Positions 12,210-24,351 of a stretch of 64,000 nt of DNA are shown in pieces. The stretch comes from Artemisia argyi. Taxonomy: Eukaryota; Streptophyta; Magnoliopsida; Asterales; Asteraceae. Position numbers and translations under genes: made by a program. The notes beneath the pieces were generated by a model that was not told the origin of the DNA, searched no databases, and saw only the letters and a list, made by a program, of their open reading frames with translations. Within the stretch, counting starts at the first letter, position 1. Each line of letters opens with the position of its first letter. The DNA lies in NCBI GenBank assembly GCA_030686995.1, contig CM060684.1, positions 10,479,897 to 10,543,896 of the forward strand. The letters run 5' to 3'.

Positions 12210-12808
12210 ATGCCTCCTCTAACTCACCACGACCACAAGAACACCATCAAGTACCTACCCAAACTCCACAAAACCAAAGGTCTCACTCAAACTCAAATCG
12301 TTGTCTTCAAAGCCTTAGAAAAACGATATGTCCCTAAGGGTAGAACCATTGATCCATCCTTCTTAGAAGGTACAAACCTCCTCTTCATTAGGACCACCAA
12401 CACTAGGAGAACTAGAACTGGAAATGAGGTCATCTAGGACCCATATGGTATGGAATTCAATGAACTCAAGCCCCAATTAAAGGAATGGGAAGAACTCCTT
12501 AGAACCAATGAAATTAGCACCATAGGAAACCGGGATCACATCAATGTTTGTCTTAGCTACATGCTCTATAGCATTTCCACCGGTCAACCTTTTAACTTAG
12601 CCTATTACCTCGCCAAAAGAATGGCCGACATACCTTTGGTAGGAACAACCGCTCTTCCTTATGGAATACTTCTCACCCGCCTCTTTAGAACAATCTCTCA
12701 TTCCTCACATCTTTGTTCCTCTAAGTGATAAACTAGTTTTCAAAGGTAAGGTCAAACGTACTCGCTCACCTACACCATCATCATCATCATCATCTAACAT
12801 GAGAAAGG
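12210..12808 (+). pseudogene. Decayed plant-transposon ORF3-type protein (Transposase_32-like)
   Basis: The frame reads MPPLTHHDHKNTIKYLPKLH, has one in-frame TAG at 12435-12437, and continues with DPYGMEFNELKPQLKEWEE, INVCLSYMLYSISTGQPFNLAYYLAKRM and LPYGILLTRLFR. The end then shifts frame: the natural continuation (PHIFVPLSDKLVFKGK ... SSSNMRKDD) is in the next frame and stops at about 12806-12808. The NLAYYLAKRM ... LPYGxLLTRLF pattern is typical of the putative plant transposon protein domain found in extra ORFs of plant LTR elements. Function in the element is unknown. Its position before the 3' LTR fits an ORF3 or env-like slot. Confidence 0.6.
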
Positions 12809-15715
12809 ATGATTAACTTCCTAACTCTAAGTTACCTCCTTTAGACTACCTTCTAGAACTCCCCGTCATTGAAAATGTATCCATAGTGTTCAAGCAAACC
12901 AAATGAATTTTTAAGTGCTTTGGAAGGTACCTAAGCAAGCTCAATAAGAGGATAGACCGGTTATGAGACGATTAAGGAGTGTTTGGCTTAAGAATGCTTT
13001 AGAATCGTCTTTGTGTTAAAACTACGCGAATTATGTGTTTTTCACTTTCATTGTCTATTATGTTTGATGGATTATGTTTTGTATGCTCTTTTATGATTAA
13101 TGACAATATTGGTGGTATGTGTCAATTTCATGCTTATGGTAAAATTCACTAAGTTAAGTGAAAATCGTTAGCCCCCGGTCAAAGTCCTAAGAGATGAATG
13201 TCTATATGCCCAATTTTTGCATTTCCTAATCTGTCATATAGTAAATTTTCATTTCCAAGAGTTTTCGAAAATTTTGAAAATCGTTTCGCGGGTCAAAAAC
13301 GCGGACTGTTAAGTTTTTCAGGCCTGGCGGATCCGGCGGATCCCAAATTTGGGTTCCGCCAGTACAATTTCTGGGAATTCCAGAATTGGCCCAACGGACC
13401 AGGCGGATCCCAAAACAGGGTTCCGCCTGTGTACTCTCAGGGTGCCGCCAGTACCTGCAGAAAATTTGTGAACATTTTTCTTAAGATCATAACTTGTAAA
13501 GTGTCAAATCATTATCCCAAGTGAGAAACATCTTTCATTAACACCAACAACCATATTGGAACAAACCTCACTCACTAAAACAATTAGGAAGCCACTTCCC
13601 TCCAAAAATTCAAATTCAAACATAACTAACCCAAGGAACCCTTTTAAAGGATCCTTCAAACCATTGAAACATTTTCAACAAAATCACATCCCATGATCAC
13701 AAAGCATTGAGTGCATAGGTTGATCTTTCACTCCATCCTATTACATTGAATTAACATCAGATGATGTGACATGGTCATGAAAATCATTTGAAACCTCATT
13801 CTTTGAATGGTAGAACATCAAATCCAAACACCCATTTCAACACCTTTTCAACCTTATAAATTTGAAAGTTTTGCAACAATTCAAATCACACCATAACCAT
13901 CAAAATCCTTCTCAAAAGCCACTAGGATTAGTGTCAAACCTTGTTGCTTCAACAAAACCGTCAAGTCAAGCTCATCATCTTCAAGTGATGCTTCGCTTAA
14001 TATTTCTTCACCTATCCAAGATTTCCTTAACCTCACTACCTTAACACCATCCTCAACACATTTCAATACCAATGTGATCACTATTCAAGATTTGCTTAAT
14101 CTTGCTACTTCAACACTTACACCAATGGAACTTTTCCATACACCACCAACATCACCACATCCACTATTGGAAACTTTTGAAAACCTATCACCTAAACCAT
14201 CAAGCCCTCCATCATTGTCACCTTTTAACACCATTGCCCAAATGGAAACCCATCAACAACCAATATTTCAACCAAACGAGTCATTGGATGATGCACCTCA
14301 TCCACCGTCATTGCTTGAGAGTTTGGCCTACCTTTATGCTAAATCCTCAATTTTTCCAAATGATCAAGGTCATACACACCTACAATCATTTGTGTTTCAC
14401 CCCATTCACAAAAACCTTCATGGTAACCATTTACAAATAACCAAGGCTACACCATTTTGTTCAAACAACAACCACCACAACAACAATAACTACCACCACC
14501 TCAAGAACCTTTCCAAACACTTTGAATCTCTATTTTCTTCGTATAAGAAAATAAAAGCATCTCAATGATCTTCCACCAAGACCAACAACAACCACCACCT
14601 TTCACAAATGAATAACCAAGGTCATTGCTTAACCAAAATGAGTCTTTCGACCACAACTAACCACCACAACAAGAGTATCATCACCCAAAACCATTGTTGT
14701 TTCACCCTATCCAATAAAATGAGGTTTATCCTAAACCACATTGTGGAACGTCTCAAGTTTAGAGTCTCCAAAATGAAACAAAACCGTTTCTTTTGGAAAA
14801 TGTTGCTCATTAAAACCAACAAACCAAGTTTAGAGTACCAACACCACCTCAAGTTTAGAGTCTCCAAAATGAAACAAAACCGTTTCTTTTGGAAAATGTT
14901 TCCCATTTAAACCAACAAACCAAAACCCGTGTCACCCTCTCAACCTTCAAACTAAAGCCCGCTTCACCCACAACCCACATTTTCTTCCTTAAACAACCTT
15001 AGCCTTGTTTTTGGAAAATGTTTCTCACAAAGGAAAATGATGATTTCCTTATAGCTTTTTATGGTCGTAGCTTATTTGTAGCTTTTTCTTTATTTCTAGA
15101 GGTAGGATAGTGTGACCAAAATTTCTTGTCTTTGACTTTTTAAGAACTCTAAATTTTACATGAAATGAAGTTCATTACACTACAAGGTTTTCTTTGTTCG
15201 TTGACCATTTTAGGTATGATATGTGAACTACACCTTTATATGGTACCATACATAAATCTTGTGTTTTAGAAACTAATTTTTTTTTTGTAGGTTCATTATC
15301 CATGTCTTCCTTCCTTGAAACTCCATTTACGGGAGTAACATTCAAGGGGGAGCATGAGTCTTGCTTTATTCCGCTTCACAACTCTTAGTTGTGTTTTTAA
15401 ACATGAAATGCTTTCATGACTTATCTTGTGCGGAAACTAACTTTTCTTTTGTAGGTTCAAAATCCATGTCTCCTCTCTTGGCACTCCATTTAGGGGGGTT
15501 ATCAACCAAGGGGGAGCATGCCTATATAATTCCGCTTCGCTACTCTTCTTTTTGTTTCGACAAAAAGGGGGAGAATTTATATGAAACTTGCTCTATTATT
15601 TTAAACTTCCGCGTAGCTAACTCTTTGCAAAAACAAGTTTCATTACTAACTTTATAAGACTTAACACTAAATCTTATGACTTACTTTTAAATAAAGTTTA
15701 TGTTTTGTCATCAAC
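12809..15715 (+). other. 3' internal region of SIRE-like element, non-coding with local repeats
   Basis: No recognised gene. At 13320-13470 there is a second cluster of the GGCGGATCC / GGGTTCCGCC motif seen in the LTR. Around 14753-14910 a 96-bp unit is present twice in tandem. Around 15273-15600 a unit of about 165 bp, containing GTAGGTTCA...ATCCATGTCT and AAGGGGGAGCATG, is present twice. The 164-codon frame at 14074-14568 is Pro/Ser/His/Asn-rich and matches nothing I know, so I do not call it a gene. Confidence 0.55.
14753..14910 (+). repeat. 96-bp tandem duplication
   Basis: CTCAAGTTTAGAGTCTCC at 14753 and again at 14849 starts two units sharing over 50 bp (AAACAAAACCGTTTCTTTTG...), with AAACCAACAAACC further on. 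It produces repeated peptides in one frame but no convincing protein. Confidence 0.8.
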
Positions 15716-15729
15716 AAAAAGGGGGAGAT
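15716..15729 (+). promoter_or_regulatory. Polypurine tract of SIRE-like element
   Basis: AAAAAGGGGGAGA ends immediately before the LTR start TGTTAATAC at 15730, as expected for the plus-strand primer. Earlier look-alikes occur at 15344-15352, 15508-15516 and 15562-15574. Confidence 0.85.
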
Positions 15730-17119
15730 TGTTAATACAAATATCGCCTAAAAACGTTATTTATATTTTACGATCTTTGCTAAGTTTTGTTAATAACAAA
15801 GTATGAACTTTAGCTAAAAGTAAATTATCACTTTGAGTGTTTAAGTCTTGTTTAACTAATGTTTACATTTTCTTTTAAACTAAACATTGTTTTTTATTTC
15901 TTGAATTAGAAAGTGTCTTGTCATATCATATTTATTTCTTTAAATAGAATTGTCACATCACACTTATGGCAAGTTTTGTCAATATGCATTTATGTGTTTG
16001 ACTAACTTTGTAGTGACTTGCAAGTTTGGTGTTTGACTAGTGTAATGTGATGTGACATTGTTTGGTTGCTAGGATTTATGAGACAAGACATTGTTTGGTT
16101 TGAAGAGTTATTGCATAAACCTACTGCAGACCCGGCGGTACCCTGGGGGTACACGGGCGGAACCCATCTGAGGGTTCCGCCTGATCCGCCAAGCATGCAG
16201 TATGGTGTGTTATAAATACCAAGCCATAACTTGATTTTTGGCTAACCTTTTAGGACATATATTCATATACTCTCTCAACTAACTCAGTAACCTTTTGATT
16301 TGTGATTCTCTTATGTAGCAAGGGACTTCACAAGATCATTCAAGAAGTTACAAGCTTCAACTCTAAAGTTGCAAGTCTTGGTAGCTTGGTCATGTATAAG
16401 CTTTGGTAGTTTATACTTCATGTGTGTCATGTATGTAGAAGTTATAGGTTAGTATTTTAGGCCTCAAAATACAAAGAGTGTTGGGAGTGGTTGTACCCTT
16501 GGAAAACAACTCGACATCTAGCTTTGTGTCGGTAACAGTGTAAGCGACGAATGGGAGTGGTTGTATCCTTGTAAAAGAACTCGACATCTAGCTTAGTGTC
16601 GGTAAAAGTGTAAGCGACGTTGTAAAGGTTTTCTCCGCCGGTGAAAGGAGCTTGTTGATTAGTGCTTATAACTCTCGAGTTGGAAACTCGGGGCGTGGAT
16701 GTAGGGCAAGGAAAAAGAGTCCTTGTAGCCGAACCACGATAAACAATCGTGTTGTGGTTTGATCGTTTCTTTCTTTATCTTTCCTTATTACATGTTGTCT
16801 TTTAGTTAGAATTGCTAATCACATATAAAGCTTTCCAAAAGAATTAAAACAAGTAATGTTATGTTTATATCTTGAAACAAATGTAAAGCTTTTCAAAGAA
16901 CTAAAACAAGCAAAGTTAGGATCATCACAAGTAAAGCTTTTCAAAGTATGAAACAAGTAAAGTTAGAATTGTTATTCACATGAAAAGCTTTTCAAAGAAT
17001 CAAACATATAAAGTTGTGTTTATATCTTTAAGCATATGTAAAGTTTTTAAAAGGATATTTAAGCTAAATAAGAATCGAAAATGCGGCAAACTATTCAACC
17101 CCCCTTCTAGTTTTCCACA
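15730..17119 (+). mobile_element. Second LTR of SIRE-like element
   Basis: Near-identical to 6068-7457 (about five differences by eye). It is bounded on the left by the polypurine tract. On the right, instead of host flank, it is followed by a PBS and the start of gag, identical in order to the first unit. So it serves as both 3' LTR of unit one and 5' LTR of a second, truncated unit. Confidence 0.9.
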
Positions 17120-17686
17120 ATTGGCATCAGGAGCTACGTTACTCAAGATCTTTAAAATAGAATGTATTTTAAAACTTGGATCGATCCATGGATTTTGAAA
17201 ATCTCAAAGAAGGGCAACCTATTCAAAACCCACCGCTATTTGAAAAATAAAACTTACTTGAGTGGAAAAGTAATTTTGAAAAATATGTGAAATCAATTGA
17301 TCAAGATCTTTGGCATACTAATTCTTTTGGTGATCTCAAACCAAAGAAAACAAGTTTTAGAAAACCAAGATAACTATCTTAAACTTGATAAAAATACTAA
17401 AGCTAAAACAATGATTTATAAAGCTTTAGTACCAAATATGAAAGAATGTATTTTTGTCAAATGGCTAATGATATTTGGAAAAATATGTTAAACTTTCATC
17501 AAAGAATATGTCAAGTCAAAGATGATCAATTTGATCTTACATATGAATTAGAAGTTTTAGAAAAACTAATTGATAGACACTTAGTAGAAGTTAATACATG
17601 TGCTACTAGCTTAAATGTTTTAAATGAAGGTACAAGTGAAGATGAGTACGTGTGTTTTGATGAACCTGCTTGCGTATCTTGGAATG
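17120..17686 (+). pseudogene. Second, truncated copy of PBS and gag start
   Basis: This stretch repeats 7458-8024 with only one or two changes, including the same early stop codons in gag, so both copies descend from an already decayed gag. It stops abruptly at 17686, in the segment reading EPACVSWN, where filler DNA and a minus-strand chromovirus LTR begin. Confidence 0.85.
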
Positions 17687-17736
17687 CCAAGCCTCCAATC
17701 CCAAGCAAAACGCATCACTCAATTTGATCTTACATA
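17687..17736. other. Patchwork filler DNA at breakpoint
   Basis: These 50 bp are pieced together from both sides. CCAAGCCTCCAATCCCAAGC is copied from the LTR just downstream (17748-17767). GCATCACT matches a word a little further into that LTR. TCAATTTGATCTTACAT is copied from the gag fragment at 17525-17541. The true LTR sequence resumes at about 17737. This is the pattern left by error-prone end joining with short templated synthesis. Confidence 0.8.
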
Positions 17737-19199
17737 ACCGGTGCCATTGCCAAGCCTCCAATCCCAAGCATCCATAGAGCATCACTTAATTACCTGAGAA
17801 AACGTGCTAAAAGTCAGCTTTCGCTGGTGAGATCATAGGTTTAAATTCATAATTCGATATAGTGGACATATACGCAAAACGCTTGCTAGCTAGACTAGGC
17901 CTCAATCATCCAATCAAAATATCCAACCAAAATAATCCAACCAAAACAATCCAACCAAATCAAATCAACCCTATAGGTGCACGCTATAGCTCAAATCAAT
18001 CCAATCCATAGCATACCTAGCTCAAGTCTAGGCCTCGCTCTATAACCAATCCAAAAGCTTACCTAGTTCGGGACTAGTCCTCCCGCAACAACTAAATAAA
18101 TAGCTTACCTAGTTCGGGACTAGGCCTCGCTTAATCCTACCTAGTTCTATAAGCATAGCAAGTTTTGAAATAAATAAATAAAGCGATAATAGTCCACATA
18201 AAACATTTGCACGTTTCTCACCCCAAGTATTGAAAACAAAGTTCAAGAGAAAAAGTGGGGCTATGACTCACCTCAAGTCCAGAAACTCCTCAAAAGAATA
18301 CGATAGGAGAAAGATGTAAGCAAACTCAAGCAACTCACGTAACGGCAACTACAGACTCGGCACTTCCTAACAATATCAAACTCGTTCAGAAACCATTTCC
18401 TCAAAATCAAATATTCCCATTCCCGAACGGATTCCGTTTTACTTTCCAAATATATCCATTTCTCGAATTAACTTCATGTTAATTTGAAATTCGACGTTTG
18501 GTATCCATATGGGTGAAGGGTCGACACAACTCAAACAAAAAAGCCACAACAAACAAGATAATAACCAACTATAGGTCTAATATTAGCCCAACATATTATT
18601 TAAATAATCATCGAAGCTTATCAAATCCGTCGATTTGGTAATCTCCCATATTTATTTACGTAATATATCGTTCCAAAATTATACCCAACCTAAAGCACAT
18701 AGCACAAAGAATTCTAATTGGTATATATCGTAGTCCTATAAATTCCCTATATATATCGTCGAATCGGCCAAATTCCACGAGATACATAGTAATTTATTAC
18801 CCTAAAACATACACCACAACCTATGGACGTCGTGGGATACGATGCCTATTAATATACTCATTTTATATAATCAAATAACTTGATCTAATCCGTCGATTAA
18901 ATAAGTCACTTGCTATAGAAAATGTTTATATTAATCGTCATATATCCGTGACAACACAAAAGTCACAATATAAAGTCCACTTGGACTTTAAATAACCACA
19001 ACTCGTATAACTCGATAAGTTTCTAAATTTATAAAAATCACGTTTTTAATTATTATTTACCCGACTTATTATTTTGCCGTTATTTGTAGTTATTATTTAT
19101 AACAATAGTCCGACATTTATTACACTATTTGCATAGTATAATAACTATCATTATATTATTATAACGTTTACTCGTGATCATTTTATTATTAATATACGC

Positions 19200-19200
<1 letters not shown>

Positions 19201-19287
<87 letters not shown>
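19201..19287. repeat. (TA)n microsatellite in LTR
   Basis: A nearly pure TA run of about 87 bp. The matching site in the partner LTR (49079-49127) is shorter, so it has changed length since insertion. Confidence 0.95.
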
Positions 19288-19289
<2 letters not shown>

Positions 19290-20521
19290 GTTTATCACGT
19301 CTATATACGTATATAAACGATTATATTCTCAATAATATTATTACAAGTATTATTTTTAATATTTGACTTTTGAATATTTATCGAGTCATAGAATTTGGTC
19401 ACATGTCCGAGTCATGACTCTCGGCTCATAGTCCAAGTCCAATATAAGAACCAAGTCAAAATAAATATATCATCTCCGTCCAACTCAATCCCATATCCAC
19501 GTGCTACAACAAGAGGGTCCGACTACGGCACCCAACTAACCTATCTCCGTCATCTAATGACCGTCTCACAATCTGTCCCCAAGTATCCACACACGACAAC
19601 ACATCTCCAATATATCTCGTAACCCAAAAATGCCACTCAAGACTAAAATAATAAATCCAATAAGTATCCATTGTCAAAAACCACGACCACGACAACAACA
19701 AAAATAATAATCCGACAAGTAACAACATATCCGGAAACAAAACAAATTATGGGTTGAGTTACCAACTCAACCCGGGTCAATATACACCCAAAACAAGATA
19801 CGGGAGTCCCACCCGAGACCAATAGGTCTCGGCTAGCTCTATCGAGCCACACCGAACCAAACAGCCCACTATGGGGTGTCGGCCGAGAACCAAACGACCA
19901 CTAGGTCGACCAAACATCACAAGCAAGCACCAAAATAATCAAGAATCATCAAATGGCCAAAGATGGCACATCCAAGACCCAAGCCGAGAGCCAAAGCTCT
20001 CGGTTAGCCTCGACCCATCAAGAATAATCATAAACCCGGATACCAAACATTTTCTTTAATTCATTTCATTCAAAACCCATAAAAATCTTTCGTTATTAAC
20101 CATGAACACCCGAAAAGAACCAAACCCGTGACCCTAGGTCACGGTTTGAACCAAAACACGAGCCAAGCTCGACCTACCTTCGATTCCCAAGACTAACTCG
20201 AATGGATCTTCAAAAACCAAGACAAGAAATGACGATTTTGTGGTGATAACGTGATGATTTTAATTCATAAAAGGTGTTAGAGTGGTCCAAATCGCGCGTG
20301 GTTTGCACCAAAAGATAGATCGGAAGAAGATGGTTAAGGTGGTGGTGTTAGATTTTATGAGAGGGTGGCGGTGGTGGTGCGATTTGGGTGATTAGGGGTC
20401 GGTGATGGTTGATATTGTGAGAAGAGAGAGAGAGTGAATATTGGTGATGAGGGTGTTGTGTTTGCTTATGACCGGATCCACAAGGACGATGCAATTTACT
20501 CTTATTAAAAAAAACAAACCT

Positions 20522-20522
20522 T

Positions 20523-20561
<39 letters not shown>
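20522..20561. repeat. (TAA)n microsatellite in LTR
   Basis: A trinucleotide run. The partner LTR has a longer run at about 50366-50424. Confidence 0.95.
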
Positions 20562-20997
20562 GTGAGAGGTGTGGTGGGTTAAGTAGCCCGGTGTAAATAC
20601 ACGGCCAAACCCGAAACCTTAAATAAGCAAACAACTTTCTCAAACCGAACCCGTTCCAAAAATAATAATATCCGAACCAATATTAAAAATATAATTAAAA
20701 TTGTTAGGTTAACCTAGTGCTGGAGTCAATGTAGTGCCAAAGTAACAACCTCAAAATAAATCATCACGAACGAATCAAACCAAACCATAAATAAATAATA
20801 AATCCTCATAATTAACATACGATAAAAAACACGTTCCAATGTTCATAAAACATCTCGTCCAATAAACTTTGCAAAAATTCCAAAATTATAATTTTTAATG
20901 TAATGCGGGTTTTAAAAACGGCTCCCTATTGTGCCAGTTGTTACATCCTCCCAGCCTCAGAAGAAACCTGTCCCGGGTTTCTCTCGGAACAAACCAT

Positions 20998-23900
20998 CTA
21001 CGAAGTAAAAAGCTTCGGATATCTCTTTCGAAACTCATCCTCACGTTCCCACGTAAATTCCGGTCCATGCCTTGAATTCCAACGAACTTTGATGAGCGGA
21101 ATGCGACTTCTCTTAAGTCGTTTAATCTCTCTATCCAATATCTCAATCGGTTCTTCCACAAAATTTAAACTCTCATCCACACGAATATCCTTGATTGGTA
21201 TAATTGGCGTTTCCTCTTAAAGACATTTCTTCAAATTGCTAACATGAAACACATCATGAACTTTATTCAATTCCAGTGGTAATTCCAATCGATAAGCTAC
21301 GGGCCCAATTCTTTCCAAAATAAGAAATGGTCCTATGTAGCGGGGATTCCGTTTCCCACGTTTCCCAAAACGTATCACACCCTTCCAAGGCGAGACTTTC
21401 AGCATCACTTTGTCTCCAACCTGGAATACTAGGGGTTTACGCCTCTGATCGGCGTAGCTTTTCTGCCTATCTCTAGCTGCTTGCAGTCGATCTCGAATTT
21501 GCGTTACCTTCTCCGTAGTTTCTAAAATAAGCTCAGGGCCTGTGAGTTGGCTATCTCCAACTTCTGCCCAACCAATAGGTGAACGACATTTACGACCATA
21601 CAAAGCTTCAAATGGTGCAGCCTTAAGACTTGTGTGGTAGCTATTGTTGTAGGTGAACTCCGCAAGGGGTAGATATTTCTCCCAGCCTTTACCAAAGTCT
21701 ATTATGCATGCACGAAGCATATCCTCCAAAGTCTGAATAGTTCTCTCACTTTGACCATCGGTTTGGGGGTGATATGCAGTACTCATATCAAGTCTCGTCC
21801 CCAAAGCGGTTTGAAGTGATCGCTACAATGCTGACGTAAAGCGGCTGTCGAGGTCAGAAAAAATCGATATCGGAACTCCATGCCGAGAAACCATCTCCTT
21901 CACATACAACCTCGCAAGTTTGTCAACACTATCATCTTCACTAATCGCCAGGAAATGAGCAGACTTAGTCAAACGATCCACAATTACCCATATAGCGTCG
22001 AAACCGCTAGCTATCTTTGGTAATTTGGTAATAAAGTCCATCGTGATGCGCTCCCACTTCCAAACTGGGAGTTCTGGCTGCGTCAATAATCCTGACGGTC
22101 TTTGATATTCTGCCTTAACTTTAGAACATGTCAAACATTTACTAACGTACAATGCTATATCTGCCTTCATATTTGGCCACCAATATAACTTTTTCAAATC
22201 CTGATACATCTTGTCAGACCCAGGATGAATAGAGTATCATGACTTATGCGACTCATGCATAATCAACTCTCGAATTCCTCCATACAATGGTACCCAACTT
22301 CGCTCTCCAAAACATAATACTCTATCAGAACGCTTAACAAATCCCTTCTCATTTTCTGCCATCCCAAATATGTTCTCAGCAGCTCGATTCTCTGCTTTCA
22401 ACGCTTCCGTTTGAGCTTCTAATATTTGAGACGGTAATGGCGATATGATAGTCATCCCTAATGACCTAACTCGTAACAGTGGAATTCTCTCCTTTCGACT
22501 AAGAGCATCAGCAACAACGTTTGCTTTTCCAGGATGGTAGCGAATTTCACAATCATAATCGCTTAGCAACTCAATCCAACGTCGCTGTCTCATGTTGAGC
22601 TCTTTTTGATTCAAGATGTGTTGTAGACTTTTGTGGTCAGTAAACACTACACACTTGGTTCCATACAAGTAATGTCTCCATATCCTCAAGGCAAAAACCA
22701 CAACACCTAACTCCAAATCATGGGTGGTGTAGTTCTTCTCGTGCTTCTTGAGCTGTCGGGAAGTATAAGCTATCACTTTCTCTTGTTGCATTAACATAGC
22801 TCCCAAACCTTTATGAGAGGCGTCACAATAGACGACGAAATCCTCGTTACCATCAGGTAACGCCAAGATAGGAGCACTACACAACATTTCCTTAAGTAAC
22901 TGAAATGCTTCCTCTTCCTTATCTCCCCATTCATATTTAACACTCTTTTGTGTCAATTTGGTCAACGGTTTCGCTATCTTCGAAAATCCCTCAATGAATC
23001 TTCGGTAATAACCGGCTAATCCCAAAAATTGACGAACTTCTGTTGGGGTCGTAGGTGCAGCCCAATCTTTAATCGCTTAAATCTTAGCAAGATCCACATG
23101 AACTCCTTGTCTATCAATCACATGACCTAGAAATTGTACCGTCGGAATCCAAAATTCACATTTCGAAAACTTGGCATACAGTTTCTCCTTCCTGAGCAAT
23201 TCTAAGATAAGTCTTAGATGCTCCTCAAGCTCCTTCTCACTCTTCGAATAAATCAAAATGTCATCGATGAACACAATCACAAATTTATCTAAGTAAGGCT
23301 TACACACCCGATTCATGAGGTCCATGAATATCGCCGGTGCGTTAGTCAACCCAAACGCCATCACCTGAAACTCATAATGCCCGTAACGGGTTCTGAAAGC
23401 CGTTTTCGGAATATCTTCCTCGCGAACTCGAAGCTGATGATATCCCGATCTCAAATCAATCTTCGAATACACACTCGATCCTTGAAGCTGATCGAACAAA
23501 TCGTCGATCCTCGGTAACGGGTATCTATTCTTCACCATTAACCTGTTCAACTCTCGGTAATCAATACACATATGAAACGATCCATCCTTCTTCTTCACAA
23601 ATAAGACCGGGGCTCCCCAAGGCGAAGAACTTGGTCTTATAAATCCCTTTTCGGCTAACTCCGCTAATTGCTTCGACAACTCTTCCAGTTCAGTAGGTGC
23701 AAGACGATAAGGCGCTCGTGCTACAGGTGCAGCACCAGGTATCAATGCGATCTGAAATTCCACTTGTCTAGTAGGCAGAATTCCCGGCAAATCATCGGGA
23801 AACACATCCGAAAAATCACGAACTATAGGTACATCTCCAATGCACCTTTCCTTCTTCTCCTTCTCTCCTTTCTCCGAAATTTGAGCTAAGAAAAGGCAAC

Positions 23901-24351
23901 ATCCTTTTTCCATTAGCTTCGGCAATTTAGTGCAAGATATGACCGCTAATCTAGATGGGCCTCTCAATTCCTTTCTATCTCCTGGTATGTTCAGAATCTC
24001 CTTGCCGTAAGGCACACGCACAATCTTCTCGTCGCAAAGTATATGAGCACGATACTTCGACAACCAATCCATACCAATAATAACATCAAAACTTCCTAAC
24101 GTGACGGGTAGAAGATCTATGTTGAAAGGACGATTTAGAAAGTTTAACGTACAACCGCGAATGATAGTCCTAATCCTCTCTATGTTCCCGTTAGCTAACT
24201 CTACATCATAACCAATTCCTAAAGCCATCGGGGGTTTCTCTAGTAAGGGTGCAAACTTAGTGGACACAAAACTTTTATCGGCACCAGTATCAAATAGTAT
24301 GGAAGCATAACGATTATTGAGAAGGAACGTACCAGTAACGACGTTCGGATC
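20998..24351 (-). pseudogene. Tekay/Del chromovirus pol: protease, RT, RNase H, integrase, chromodomain
   Basis: All pol domains lie in one frame, right to left: protease (FDTGAD near 24290), RT ([16 protein letters not shown]; catalytic [10 protein letters not shown] near 23250), RNase H ([22 protein letters not shown]), integrase zinc finger (H-x-H, CLTC), integrase core ([33 protein letters not shown]) and a C-terminal chromodomain (EEPIEILDREIKRLK ... RWNSRHGPEFTWERED). The chromodomain and large LTRs place it in Tekay/Del. Only nonsense codons break it: TAA at 23077, TGA at 22237, TAG at 21823 and TAA at 21217, plus TAA at 24352 between gag and protease. No frameshifts are seen. It continues the gag frame at 24352-25514. 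Confidence 0.92.

Larger units (their letters stand above)
17737..20945 (-). mobile_element. 3' LTR (outer end lost) of the nested Tekay/Del chromovirus
   Basis: This matches 47602-50809 over its whole length at roughly 98-99% by eye, apart from microsatellite length changes. It lacks the terminal 230 bp present in the other LTR (47371-47601). On the minus strand it starts TGTAACAACTGG at 20945, directly after a purine-rich tract (CTGGGAGGA). It contains a (TA)n block (19201-19287) and an (ATT)n block (20522-20561). No coding sequence. Confidence 0.9.

Noticed and set aside
14074..14568. 164-codon open frame, Pro/Ser/His/Asn-rich
   Set aside because: It lies in the non-coding 3' part of a decayed element, has low-complexity composition and overlaps an equally long frame in another phase. 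No domain or conservation argument.
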